NCBI GenBank assembly: GCA_032690845.1
Contig: CM064430.1
Coordinates: forward strand, 45,791,882-45,855,881
DNA length: 64,000 bases
Direction: 5' to 3'
From: Eleusine coracana subsp. coracana
Lineage: Eukaryota > Streptophyta > Magnoliopsida > Poales > Poaceae
The notes under the pieces are model-generated. The model was not told the DNA's origin and did not search any database. It saw only the letters and a program-made list of their open reading frames with translations. Below are positions 54,850 through 64,000 of this stretch, piece by piece. The translations under genes were made by a program, and so were the position numbers. Numbering within the stretch: position 1 is the first letter of the stretch; each line of letters opens with the position of its first letter.

Positions 54850-56046
54850 AAGGTGAGAGTAAGATTAAGTAGATAAGTTAACAGTGATACCTTTTTACCC
54901 GAGGGGAAAATCTGATGTTCTGTTTTTCTGTAATTAACATTTCAAGCTTGTTGACACATACAACGTCGTACTCCTTTGTGGTCTCATTTTAGTGTATCAT
55001 TTTGGTGTATCCTTAATCTTGTATATCAATGGTTTTACAATGTCTATTTAGTTGGTCACACAAGTGATTGTACATATATACAATTAAAATGTATGATTTC
55101 TATAAATATATTATAACAGTAGTCCATGGTCAAATTTACAACTCTGAGGTTTTGTCAGTGTCGAAATGAACACCAAGTATTCGTAAGCAGAGGGAGCTTG
55201 TGCGCGACAAGTCAAAACCCATGCATCGTAATGTATCTCTTAAAGTGGTTTTGTCGCCTCACCACTCATTTTTTTTTAGTCATATATATTGGCAACCTAG
55301 CGAACCAGAACTTTGGTGTCACATATATAGCGCTCATTAAAATCATTGGTACCATCTTAAAACTTATCTACGTGCAATTTAGGAAATTCCAATATTTTTA
55401 TATTGGTTAAGCATATATAATGGCATTTTACACAAAAAAAGTTATATATCAGGACTGCGAATCATCATCATCTCATATACAAACTACGCGAAGGGACTAC
55501 TTTTTGCTTATTTTACTGTAGAAGGGACTAGCTTTTAATTTACCGCAAGAATGAAATAAAGTTAGCGCACATGAAGTTGAACTCTGAACTGGTATCAATG
55601 GCGTTGATTGTACTCAAGAACCAGCAACGGGGTCGAACTTTCTTGAATCTTTGCACTAACTAGCAAAGAGTACCAAACGATTACTGTTAAATTGTAATCT
55701 AGCTAACCGTGCGGTTGTCAAAACTTGTGAGAGTCCAATTGGAAGGATGCTTTGCAGGGAAGCTGCCGAGACTCTTGAAGCACAAGAAAAAATAATCCCT
55801 GATGCCCACACTGTCGGTGCTGCATATGATACAACTTGGTCGTTGTTGAAGATGGCGTCTGTTCTAGTTTTGTGTAACAATAGGTGATTTCTTGTGTTAA
55901 CTGGCCTGCATGGCGCGATGAATTTGAATCTTATTGCCGCTATCCCTTTCCATCGCGTGTAACTCAAGTACTACAAATAACTCATCAAAACGGGAAGGTT
56001 CAAATTAACCAGTTTTTACTCATTATTAAGATTTTATAAACTTTTG
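54850..56046. other. Intergenic stretch upstream of MYB
   Basis: It contains the presumptive distal promoter of the MYB gene. AT-rich; no motif or gene can be claimed with confidence. Confidence 0.4.
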
Positions 56047-56049
56047 TTT

Positions 56050-57200
56050 CACTACCACAAAAGCAGTCTATAGCGGCGATTAAAAAGGTACTGTAACGTT
56101 AGGTACATAATGTAGCTAAAATTAACCTACAACAGCGGCGGTTTATCCGAACGACAAATAATCCATCGTTGAAATATGCAGAGTAGTGGTGGGTAACAAT
56201 GTCACCCGCCGCTACGAGGTAATACGAAAAAATAGAAAAAAATGAAACCCTAGCCATTGGCAGGATCCGCCCGGATCCGACCAGAACCACCTACAGTCCG
56301 GCCAGATCCGTCCCTTGCAGCCGTCGCCACACGGAGGAAGAGGAGCGGGTGCCGCTCACCGCCGCCGAGCGTAGAGGAAGGGGAGGAGGTGTCACTGTTG
56401 CCGAGCTCCTCCTCCATGGTGGCCTCGGCCGAGCTACGCCTCCCGTGGCCGAGGAAGGAAGATGCGTCGTCTATCACCGAGGGGGAAGGGAAGGCGTGGA
56501 TCCGCACCACTACCCGACGCCGAGGAGGGGGGAAGGAGTGGATCCGTGCCGCTACCCGTCGCCGAGGAGGAAGAGGAGGCACCGGCCCCGCCAGTCATCG
56601 AGGAGGAAGCCAGAGGCGACGCGCTGGATCCAACCGCCCGCCCGCCGCCGCTGCCTGAGCCGGAGGCCACGCGGTGGATCCGCCCGCCTGTTGCCGCCTG
56701 AACCGAGGGCTACGCACTTGATCTGCCCGCCCAACGCTGCTCGCCCGGGGCTGCGCCTCGCCAAAGAAGGGGCGGCACGGAGGAGAGGGTCGGGCGCCTG
56801 GGACAGTGCGGGGCCACCGGAGGAGGGCGGCGTAGGCCGGCTGGAGAAGGGAGGCGGCAACACCCTGTTGGAGAAGCGGCATCGTGTGAAGAGAGAGAGA
56901 GAGAGAGAGGAAAATGAGGGTGGCGGCTGGTGAGAAGCTAGGGTTTGTGTATAGAGCTTGGATGGGGGTGGGCTTTAAGTGGGCTGTGGGCCAAATTAGC
57001 GGCGGGTGGATAAGCGGGCTGCTGCTACAATAAACAGTAGCGACGTGTGGATAAACTGGCCGCCAATACAATAAACAGTAGTGGCGGGTGGGAAAGCAGA
57101 CGCCGCTATAAATTTTTTACAATTTATAGATGTGGATCTTTTTTGTACCGCCGCTACGCAAAATTTTCTACCGACGCTATAAATCCTTTTTGTTGTAGTG
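56050..57200. mobile_element. Non-autonomous CACTA element with GC-rich cargo, 1151 bp
   Basis: The ends CACTACCACAAAAG and (inverted) CACTACAACAAAAA are flanked by TTT (56047-56049 and 57201-57203). Subterminal repeats contain AGCGGCGGG and TAGCGGCG near both ends. The cargo 56250-56940 is GC-rich and open in several frames, but without a recognisable domain. No transposase. Confidence 0.85.
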
Positions 57201-57203
57201 TTT

Positions 57204-57982
57204 ATAATTAACGAGTGGAACCCAATACGTAGGTTAAATGAGCATTTTTACATCATCCACGCGTTTTGATATTTCCCATCATGGCATCATCCAATATCTC
57301 GGTTTTACACAATGTCAGCCCAAGCACACAGTTGGAGACGACGATGGTAATTTTCCCCCCTTCAGGTGGCACACTCTGCTTTGGACTCGAATTGGTAATA
57401 AAATAACACATCAATCAGAATCAAGTACTCAGTGAATCTGCGTGCAGCATTCTCCTCGTAGAACAAAGTAAAAAGCTGTATAAGTGATGGTAGCAAAAGG
57501 GGAGACGTCAAATGCAGCATTTGATCGGTCACAATAGTACTGATGCTTTATGTATATGTATATCATTCGCATTGACTTCGGTCTACTCTGATGGCTACAC
57601 AAACAATTGGTAAGGTACCTGTCATCACCGTACTGATAGGAATCCCAGCTGCGAATAGAAGGCAACATGTTCTACAAGTCTTTGCTCTCTTTCTTTCTCC
57701 TATCAAGATCGAACTAGAAAAACTAGTGGTGGTTATGATGCACGAATCTTACAAATAATGTTAGTTATGCAGAAAAGGAAACAAGGTCGACTTAACACAA
57801 CAATTATATATGCAAAGGTTCGAGAATAGAAAGTGTAATTCATTTGGTCAACATTTTTAGATAATAGAAAGTTCTGGCCTTCGAACTTTCATTATCCAAT
57901 GCATAACACCAACATACAAACACTGTTGTTATTACAAAGTCTTATGATGTGAAGAATTAAACACTATAGGTGAATGATTAAA
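57204..57982. other. Intergenic stretch between two CACTA elements
   Basis: No gene or bounded element seen. Confidence 0.4.
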
Positions 57983-58244
57983 CACTACAAGAGAACTAAT
58001 CTTTCCCGACAGCTCATATTGAGTGCCCTACAACTTTAGTCCTCTTAGTCTATTTCTTTTGAGTGGCCGACAATTAGCTAATACAAGTTAGTGTTTTTCC
58101 CAACAGTTTTGGTAATTCACCAACAACATAATCCCCCACAAACTCATTACCTACAGTTTATATTGATACTTAGACAAATGTACTATAAACTATCAGCCAC
58201 GTTCAAAAAACTGTCGGGAAATACAAGATAGTAATCTTGTAGTG
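57983..58244. mobile_element. CACTA-type MITE, 262 bp
   Basis: The left end CACTACAAGAGAACTAATC and the right end, inverted (CACTACAAGATTACTATC), are flanked by AAA on both sides. CCCGACAG near the left and CTGTCGGG near the right extend the inverted region. Confidence 0.8.
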
Positions 58245-60104
58245 AAACGCCTATATTGTTGGGGAAGAATTGCATTGCTGCCACCCCCAATTTGAGGAAT
58301 TAGACACACGCCTCCAATACATAGTAGTGTTCTTGTTAGCCTTCTTTTGCAGCAAATCTATATGACCTGCTCATCAACCAACATATGTTCCTCTAGCCCG
58401 CATAAACATGGTGTTTGACGTCTTGTTAAAAACTGTCGTCTTGACATATCATTGGTTAATTCACGATAGGATGTACAACTATTTTCTGTTCTCATGTGTA
58501 GTAAAAAATGCAAATCGTGTGTGACCTGCAAAAACTAGAAACTGTAGTGTGTTCTGCTGCAAATGTTTCCTGAATCTTGAAGAGAATCTAACCGCGCCGC
58601 TCTCGATCTGGAAGCTAAATATATAAATCAGATGGTTACCCCTGATTAGAAGAATAAGTTTACGGGGCAATAGTTCAGCTTCTGTTTTTCACACCATAGT
58701 ATTTAATCACAACATACTTCTAGGTGGCTAGATATATATAGAATCAAGAATCAACTACGATTCATGCGTGCAGCCTTTTGAGTGGCTAGTCGTACCAGCA
58801 AGGAGCAATAATAATAGGGGAGTTTTATTGTCAAAACAGTGTACATTCGATAATCTAAAACCACCACCACCATTAATCAATATATTATCATATTTTCTAG
58901 TTTTCAATCAACTGAAAGCTTTCAGTTAACAGTTTGTTACTTTGTATTTTAATTTTTTTTTATAGAATTATCTGTATAGTAATTATAAACCATTGAATCT
59001 AGATCTTATATGATTCAAGAAGGTGACTGAAAGTTACCTAAATTTTCAGTCAACTAAAAATTAAGAAGTCCCTTATTTTATCAGTTTGAGGGTAATACAA
59101 CAATAACAACTAAGCCTTTCATCGTAAATAAGTTGAGACATGCTAGGCATGAAACCCCGAAGAACCATAGCACAAAGGCAAAAAAACAAAAGAAAGAACA
59201 GAAGAAGAGAGATGGTAAAAGAGCGATATAAAACCAAACAAAAATAATAAAGAAAAGAGAGGAAAAAATAAGAATGATATATGTATTTATAATAACATTT
59301 TTATTATCATGAGCATTAAATTAGTAATATAATTAATAATTTCTATTTCATAATTTTTAGGATTAGCTGACGTTTTTAATGATTAAGTAGGGTTAGGGTT
59401 CTATCATAAAAATATAAATCTATTAATTAATAATATAATTACAAAACTACTCTCAAACTATTTATTGTGAGTGTTTTTAGAAACTTCCAATCAGTATTTT
59501 TGATAGTAAAACTCCTCTAATAATATTTTTTTATTAAGAGTTTGTTGTTAGATCTGTTTTTAGTCTCGGAATTTCACGGGACAGTTGCACTTAAACATAT
59601 AAAAATTAGGATGCATACCTGCAGCTTGAACTAACGAAACCGCAAAATTATAAACAGTGGCATTGCAATAATACTAAGTGGCCTCACATTGGACGTCTCT
59701 GACATATGTCCTTTTCTTGCTCAAGATCGTGAAGCAGTGTGTACTGTGCTGTCTGAGCGCACGAAACCTGTTTACCCAAAGCCCTATCTTTCTACTACAG
59801 CATATACATCCAATAAACAAAAGCAAAAAGAGACTGAATCTTGTGCGTTAAGCTGCTGCCAGTGCAATGAGCGAAAAGCAAGGTTGTTTTCCCCTTTCTT
59901 CTCCGCCATCATCGTCACTAAAAACGTCTTATCTTGTTGCAAGCATGCAACTCCTGGTCCTACATGATTTGCAGGTTTGTTCTGAGCGAATATACTAAAG
60001 GTGCACGCTCAGTGTCATGACACACGTCATGGATGCGACGCGATCACACTCAAACCATAACGCTGAAGGTGCATGAGATCTATTTCTTATAAAGCACCGC
60101 ATAC
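58245..60104. other. Intergenic stretch
   Basis: Apart from the R1 copy at 58891-59072 nothing is recognised. The open frame at 59689-59967 has no family resemblance. Confidence 0.4.
58891..59072 (-). repeat. Dispersed MITE-like repeat, family R1 copy 3 (inverted)
   Basis: Its reverse complement starts GGGACTTCTTAATTTTTAG and ends in GAAAACTAGAAAATA, matching 4234-4409 and 52251-52397 in order. Confidence 0.6.
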
Positions 60105-60470
60105 TCTGTAATGTTGCAAAAAAGGAAAAGATATATTAAGATGAAAACTTTGAAAAGCATGATACAATACGACCCTTGTTTATGAAAAGACCTGATGAAA
60201 CTAAAGTGAATCATATCCCGGTCTTCTTCAACTCTAATAATCTCCACCACTGCGAAGAACTGTAGAACTAATATATACCAAGAAGAAATACCTTCAACTG
60301 CTGCCAGAGCCTACGCTTACAGACATCCGCGCTGAGGTGCACATATATTAGGCTTCCACGATCATTGCCTCCATGTTGGAGTTGATTAAGAAGCAATTAG
60401 TCTACCAAAAACTATTTTTCACATTCTGTATTGTTGCAAAAATAGAACATGTTATATCAAGATGAAACAC
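60105..60470. repeat. Pair of direct repeats about 320 bp apart
   Basis: CTCTGTAATGTTGCAAAAAA...TATATTAAGATGAAAAC near 60112 recurs as TTCTGTATTGTTGCAAAAAT...TATATCAAGATGAAACAC near 60425. This may be a short LTR pair or an old duplication. No target duplication was identified. Confidence 0.5.
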
Positions 60471-60530
60471 ACACTACACTATAATACTTGCTTACAAAGG
60501 AACCCCAAAAATGGATCGAGCGGCGGGAGA

Positions 60531-60553
60531 GGGGGGGGGGGGGGGGGGGGGGG
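60531..60553. repeat. G23 homopolymer tract
   Basis: Twenty-three G follow CGGCGGGAGA, at the left edge of a GC-rich stretch (60500-61560) that lacks a recognisable gene. Confidence 0.85.
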
Positions 60554-61614
60554 ATAGTGGGGGCGGGCGCCACCCTGGCGGCGATCCCCTTCCCTGCCTC
60601 CTCTGCCCATGAAATCGAAGATCCAAAGTCCTCCCCACATCCTTCATTTCCTCCCACAAACAGCTCCTCCCCAATCCCCCTCAGCTAGCAGATAGAAGAG
60701 CTCGATTTTTCGCCACCTTCGTCGTTGTCAGCCGCCACGAGGTGCCAGCGGTGGGTGATGGCACAAGCCGCCATGGATATGTCGCAACGCGTGCAGAGAT
60801 GCCATGGCTAAGGACTAGCCGATGTTGTCAGCAGAGGCATCAATCGGCTGATTCTTTCCCTCGCCTCATGTCAGGTGAATCCCCGGCCAGATTTGATTGT
60901 TCGTGTCTTGCATGCATCCTCGCGGCGGCTCATGAATCAGGAGTGTGAGGAGGTGGTCTCGTAGGGAGAAGGTAGATGGTGCGTGGATCTAGCCAGATGA
61001 GGTCGTTGGTGGGTCGCTGACATTCCTCGTAGGAGCTGCAGATCATCGTTGGTCGTTGTACTTTATGGGGATTGAGCATCGTCTCTCCCCTCGTTGGTGC
61101 AGCAGGGTCATTGTTGGTCACTGTCGCAATAAGGTCAATGTTGCCACCTCCGCATCCTACTTCGTTGTGGCTCCCTTTTGGTCATCGACTCTCATGCCCT
61201 CCATGGTTGCCAATGGAATCAGATGTGATGGTCGCTAAGTGCAATGTTTCTTGGTCACATGGTCGTTCGAGATGGTTGCTTGCGCAAATATGTAATGAGC
61301 TTGTGCAGGATTGGTCGTCTCTGCTCTTGGTCGCCTTCTACTTCATTGCTCGTCGATCGTCTCTGCTCTTGGTCGCCTTCAACTTCATCGGTTGTCGACA
61401 TCCCTTGCAGAAGTTGTCCTTCATAGTTGGTCGTTGTTCAAGGTGAAGATGGGTCGCTCGTCACTACAACAAGGTCGCCGCCACCACGGCCACAACATCA
61501 TACATCATCGTGGCTCCCTCCTGTTCACCGGCGCTCGAGCCCTCCATGACTGCCAATTGGTGGTGAGTCTAGGGAGTAGTGAAGGTCACAACTCACAAGG
61601 TATGGTCACAAGTT
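60554..61614. other. GC-rich stretch without a recognised gene
   Basis: Short frames are open on several strands but show no domain. TCGTCTCTGCTCTTGGTCGC is repeated about 44 bases apart (near 61314 and 61357). It may be cargo of an undelimited element. Confidence 0.4.
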
Positions 61615-62319
61615 GTGTCGAGACTTAATCTCGGCAATAGATATAGGGTAGTTCATTTATGAGGATTTATATGTAGGACAGGGGTATGCGTGAGATCGAG
61701 AGATGATGGTAACACAGGACGCTGATTTATACAGGTTCGGGTCTCCTGGAGGATAATAACCCTACGTCCTATGTTATGTGGTATTTGTATTGATATGTCT
61801 AGATCATAGATCTAGACGAGGAGAGTAGACCTAAACGATGATGTCTAGTTATGTCTAATCTAATTAGGGTTGTCTACTTGTCTTGTCGACTTGTCTAATC
61901 CTTCTCTCTTGAGGAGGACCCCTGTCCCTCCTTATATATCTGGGGGGACAGGGTTAAATGGCGGAGTCCTAGTCGGTCTACTGTTCTTATCCTAGTAGGA
62001 GTTTACTTTGCTTTCCTTTTCTATGAGGTACCCCGATGGTAAGTATCATCGACATGCCCCCGAGAGTCTTGCAAGCTGGATGATAATCTTCAGTAGATTC
62101 CCGACTGGTTCATGCCATATATAATGCTTCAACTTTATATCAGCGAGCTTGTAAGAATCTCAAAGATCTGAAAATATCCTCGAGAAATCAACAGGTGCAC
62201 CTAATTAGGTGTAGCCCCCGACTCTTGTATCATTTGGAAACTGCAAATAATGCAAGAGTCTAAAACAAGAATAGTCGTGTTGGCTCTCTTTAAGGAGAAA
62301 TCACTCAAATCATCAAATC

Positions 62320-62700
62320 TGAGTGATAAATAAATCAGTAGAATGACATCAATCATTACCGAGTGATAAATGACTTAGTCGAGTGACTTTAATCACCGCT
62401 GAGTGGTAGATGACTCAAACCAATGACTTCAATCATTGTCGAGTGCTATATGATATACTCGAGCGACATCAATCACATCCGAGTGAACATAAGCTTATGA
62501 CATCAATCATAGCCAAATGACATAGTTTTTGGCCAAGTGGCCTATGAGTGATTTATGAATCAAACGGTGACTTCAATCACAACCGAATGATTATGTTCTT
62601 AATGGGTGATTTCAATCACAATCGAATGAACGAGGCTTTATGACATCAATCGTAGCCAAGTACTAAGTTATCATGACTTCAATCATGATTAAGTAACCTT
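62320..62700. repeat. Degenerate minisatellite, GACTTCAATCA / GAGTGA units
   Basis: Units of about 45-60 bases repeat the phrases TGACTTCAATCA or TGACATCAATCA followed by CCGAGTG or CCAAGTG. It is part of the LTR-like region. Confidence 0.65.
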
Positions 62701-63144
62701 TTCTTAAGAATTGTAATCACTCATATCTTTGAGCTTTATTTTTACTATTATAGACTGACTTCAATCAGCCAAGTGATGCTCAATATTTTGCATATATGAC
62801 CATCAAGTCATAGTGACATGATCATTAAATCATGCTTTAAATGATTATGGCATCAACCACTTTTGATTATGCACTTCTCATCAAAGAAGCACATTTGATA
62901 GAGTGACCATCAAGCCACTGTTATATGATCATTAAATCATATATTTATATATTATGGCATCAACCATAAAGTGCCTCTCTTCAAAGAAGCCCCCGAGACA
63001 ATCGTCATTATGAGTGTCGGTCGCGCTCAACTCAGACTATCATGTCTGAGTGGCAGCGGTACTTAACTCATGACGATAAGGTTGAATGAAGAAGACAGTC
63101 AAGGTTGTTATAGCTTTCGACCGCTGATGAAGTAGGAATCACTC

Positions 63145-63340
63145 AAAGTCATGATGACCGAGTCAAGCCGACAGTCTGACATGCGGCTGATCGATGGTGG
63201 CAGTCAGAGCTGGTGTAGCCGACCGATGAAAGCGGTCAAAGCTATAAACCGACCGATGAAGGCGATAAGAGTTGGTATGACCGACCGATGAGAGCGGTCG
63301 GAGTTGTAGGTCGACCGATGAAGGCGAGAAAATCACTCTA
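63145..63340. repeat. Minisatellite with GACCGATGAAGGCGG units
   Basis: CCGACCGATGAAAGCGGTC and variants recur about every 45-50 bases, at least four times. Confidence 0.7.
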
Positions 63341-64000
63341 TACCGAGTGGTGTATCCGTCTATCCATCAAAATATTCCTAACAATAAAGAAAATTAGGAT
63401 AATTAGTTATAATTAACATTGTTTGCTTGAAAACTTATTTTTATAAGCCAAACAAATCAATCGACTGAAAAGATAAGTGTGTATCCATTTTTCTCCTGTA
63501 GGTAGACCGACTGGCGTATAGCAGCGTATTCGTGCGTTAGCAACCGGATCGATCTACCGTAGGATACTTAGGACAAATATAAAGAGCTTGGAGCTCGGTC
63601 TACCGCTATAATATTGGTCATAATTTACTCTTGCATAACAATCAGAACCAATCAACACATGACCTCTCGTAACTTTGGCTCTGGGTTAAGTGTAGTGGCA
63701 GTCTGTCACGTAGCAGAAAAGTTTTATGACTTAGTCGCTAGTCGGCGTAAGACAAAAAATAAGACCAAATCGCGAATAAATACAATGTATCAGTCGAGGC
63801 AGAAGCCAAAAAGGTGAAACTAGAACAAACGACATGGGTCATATGGTGTTAGGGCTGATGCACTACTGAAAGGTCACCGACCGATATGGGTGGTGTCAGG
63901 GCCAAGGCACTACTGAAAGGTCACCAACGGACATATGTACTGCTAGATTTATAAAAAAGTGGGAGAACACGTGTATAGATACACAAATAGCCCCCTGGCT

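Larger units (their letters stand above)
61615..64000. mobile_element. Probable LTR-retrotransposon terminal sequence (Gypsy-like), cut by the window end
   Basis: It starts near TGTCGAGACTTAATCTCGG. Phrases such as TTTATACAGGTTCGGGTCTC, CATGCCCCCGAGAGTCTTGC and TAGCCCCCGACTCTTG are typical of long Gypsy LTRs in grasses. A TATA-like CTTATATATC lies near 61942. No gag or pol is present in the window. Superfamily and orientation are inferred. Confidence 0.45.

Noticed and set aside
56349..56933. 194-codon Arg/Gly-rich open frame inside a CACTA element
   Set aside because: It is composition-driven, with several competing frames and no recognised domain.
59689..59967. 92-codon open frame in intergenic DNA
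   Set aside because: No family resemblance and no splice or promoter context.

Overview
This is a stretch of plant nuclear DNA, almost certainly from a grass and most likely from rice (Oryza) or a close relative. Genes are split by GT-AG introns, 5' leaders are GC-rich, and the spaces between genes are full of grass-type transposons (Copia and LTR elements, CACTA, Stowaway, other MITEs). From memory, the order CHD3 remodeller (CHR4 type), PNG1, R2R3-MYB resembles a block on rice chromosome 7. I could not check this, and the protein sequences looked divergent enough that cultivated rice itself is not certain.

Six protein-coding genes could be assembled exon by exon with all reading frames closing. 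(1, 2) At 1.4-5.8 kb are two tandem minus-strand genes, each encoding ubiquitin fused to an unusual ribosomal-protein-L40-like tail. (3) At 9.4-12.1 kb, plus strand, is a 465-residue protein resembling a degenerate 2-oxoglutarate dioxygenase with a novel tail. (4) At 15.1-26.8 kb, minus strand, with a leader exon near 28 kb, is a 2247-residue CHD3/CHR4 chromatin remodeller (PHD, chromodomains, SNF2 helicase, SANT-like domain). (5) At 31.4-46.0 kb, plus strand, is peptide:N-glycanase PNG1, 725 residues in 16 exons. (6) At 53.3-54.7 kb, minus strand, is an R2R3-MYB factor of 372 residues in three exons. CHR4 and PNG1 are divergently transcribed.

The genes do not form a pathway. Two themes are protein quality control and ubiquitin (Ub-L40 pair, PNG1) and transcriptional or chromatin control (CHR4, MYB), but sharing a neighbourhood implies no co-function in a plant genome.

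Mobile DNA makes up much of the rest. PNG1 intron 5 holds a 5.95-kb Copia element with CATAA target duplications. That element is itself interrupted by a 1.1-kb solo LTR with GCGAC target duplications, which carries an array of palindromic ACGGAAGTTCCGT motifs. Three TIR elements carry GC-rich cargo that may be captured gene fragments (30.3-31.1, 50.3-51.5 and 56.0-57.2 kb). A small CACTA MITE, two Stowaway copies of one family, a three-copy dispersed family, a MULE-like MITE and several tandem repeats were also delimited. The right end (61.6-64 kb) looks like part of a long LTR with degenerate minisatellites. Six runs of 15-35 G or C are scattered through the window. I found no tRNA, rRNA or CRISPR. 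The remaining gaps between genes are AT-rich and show no supportable gene.
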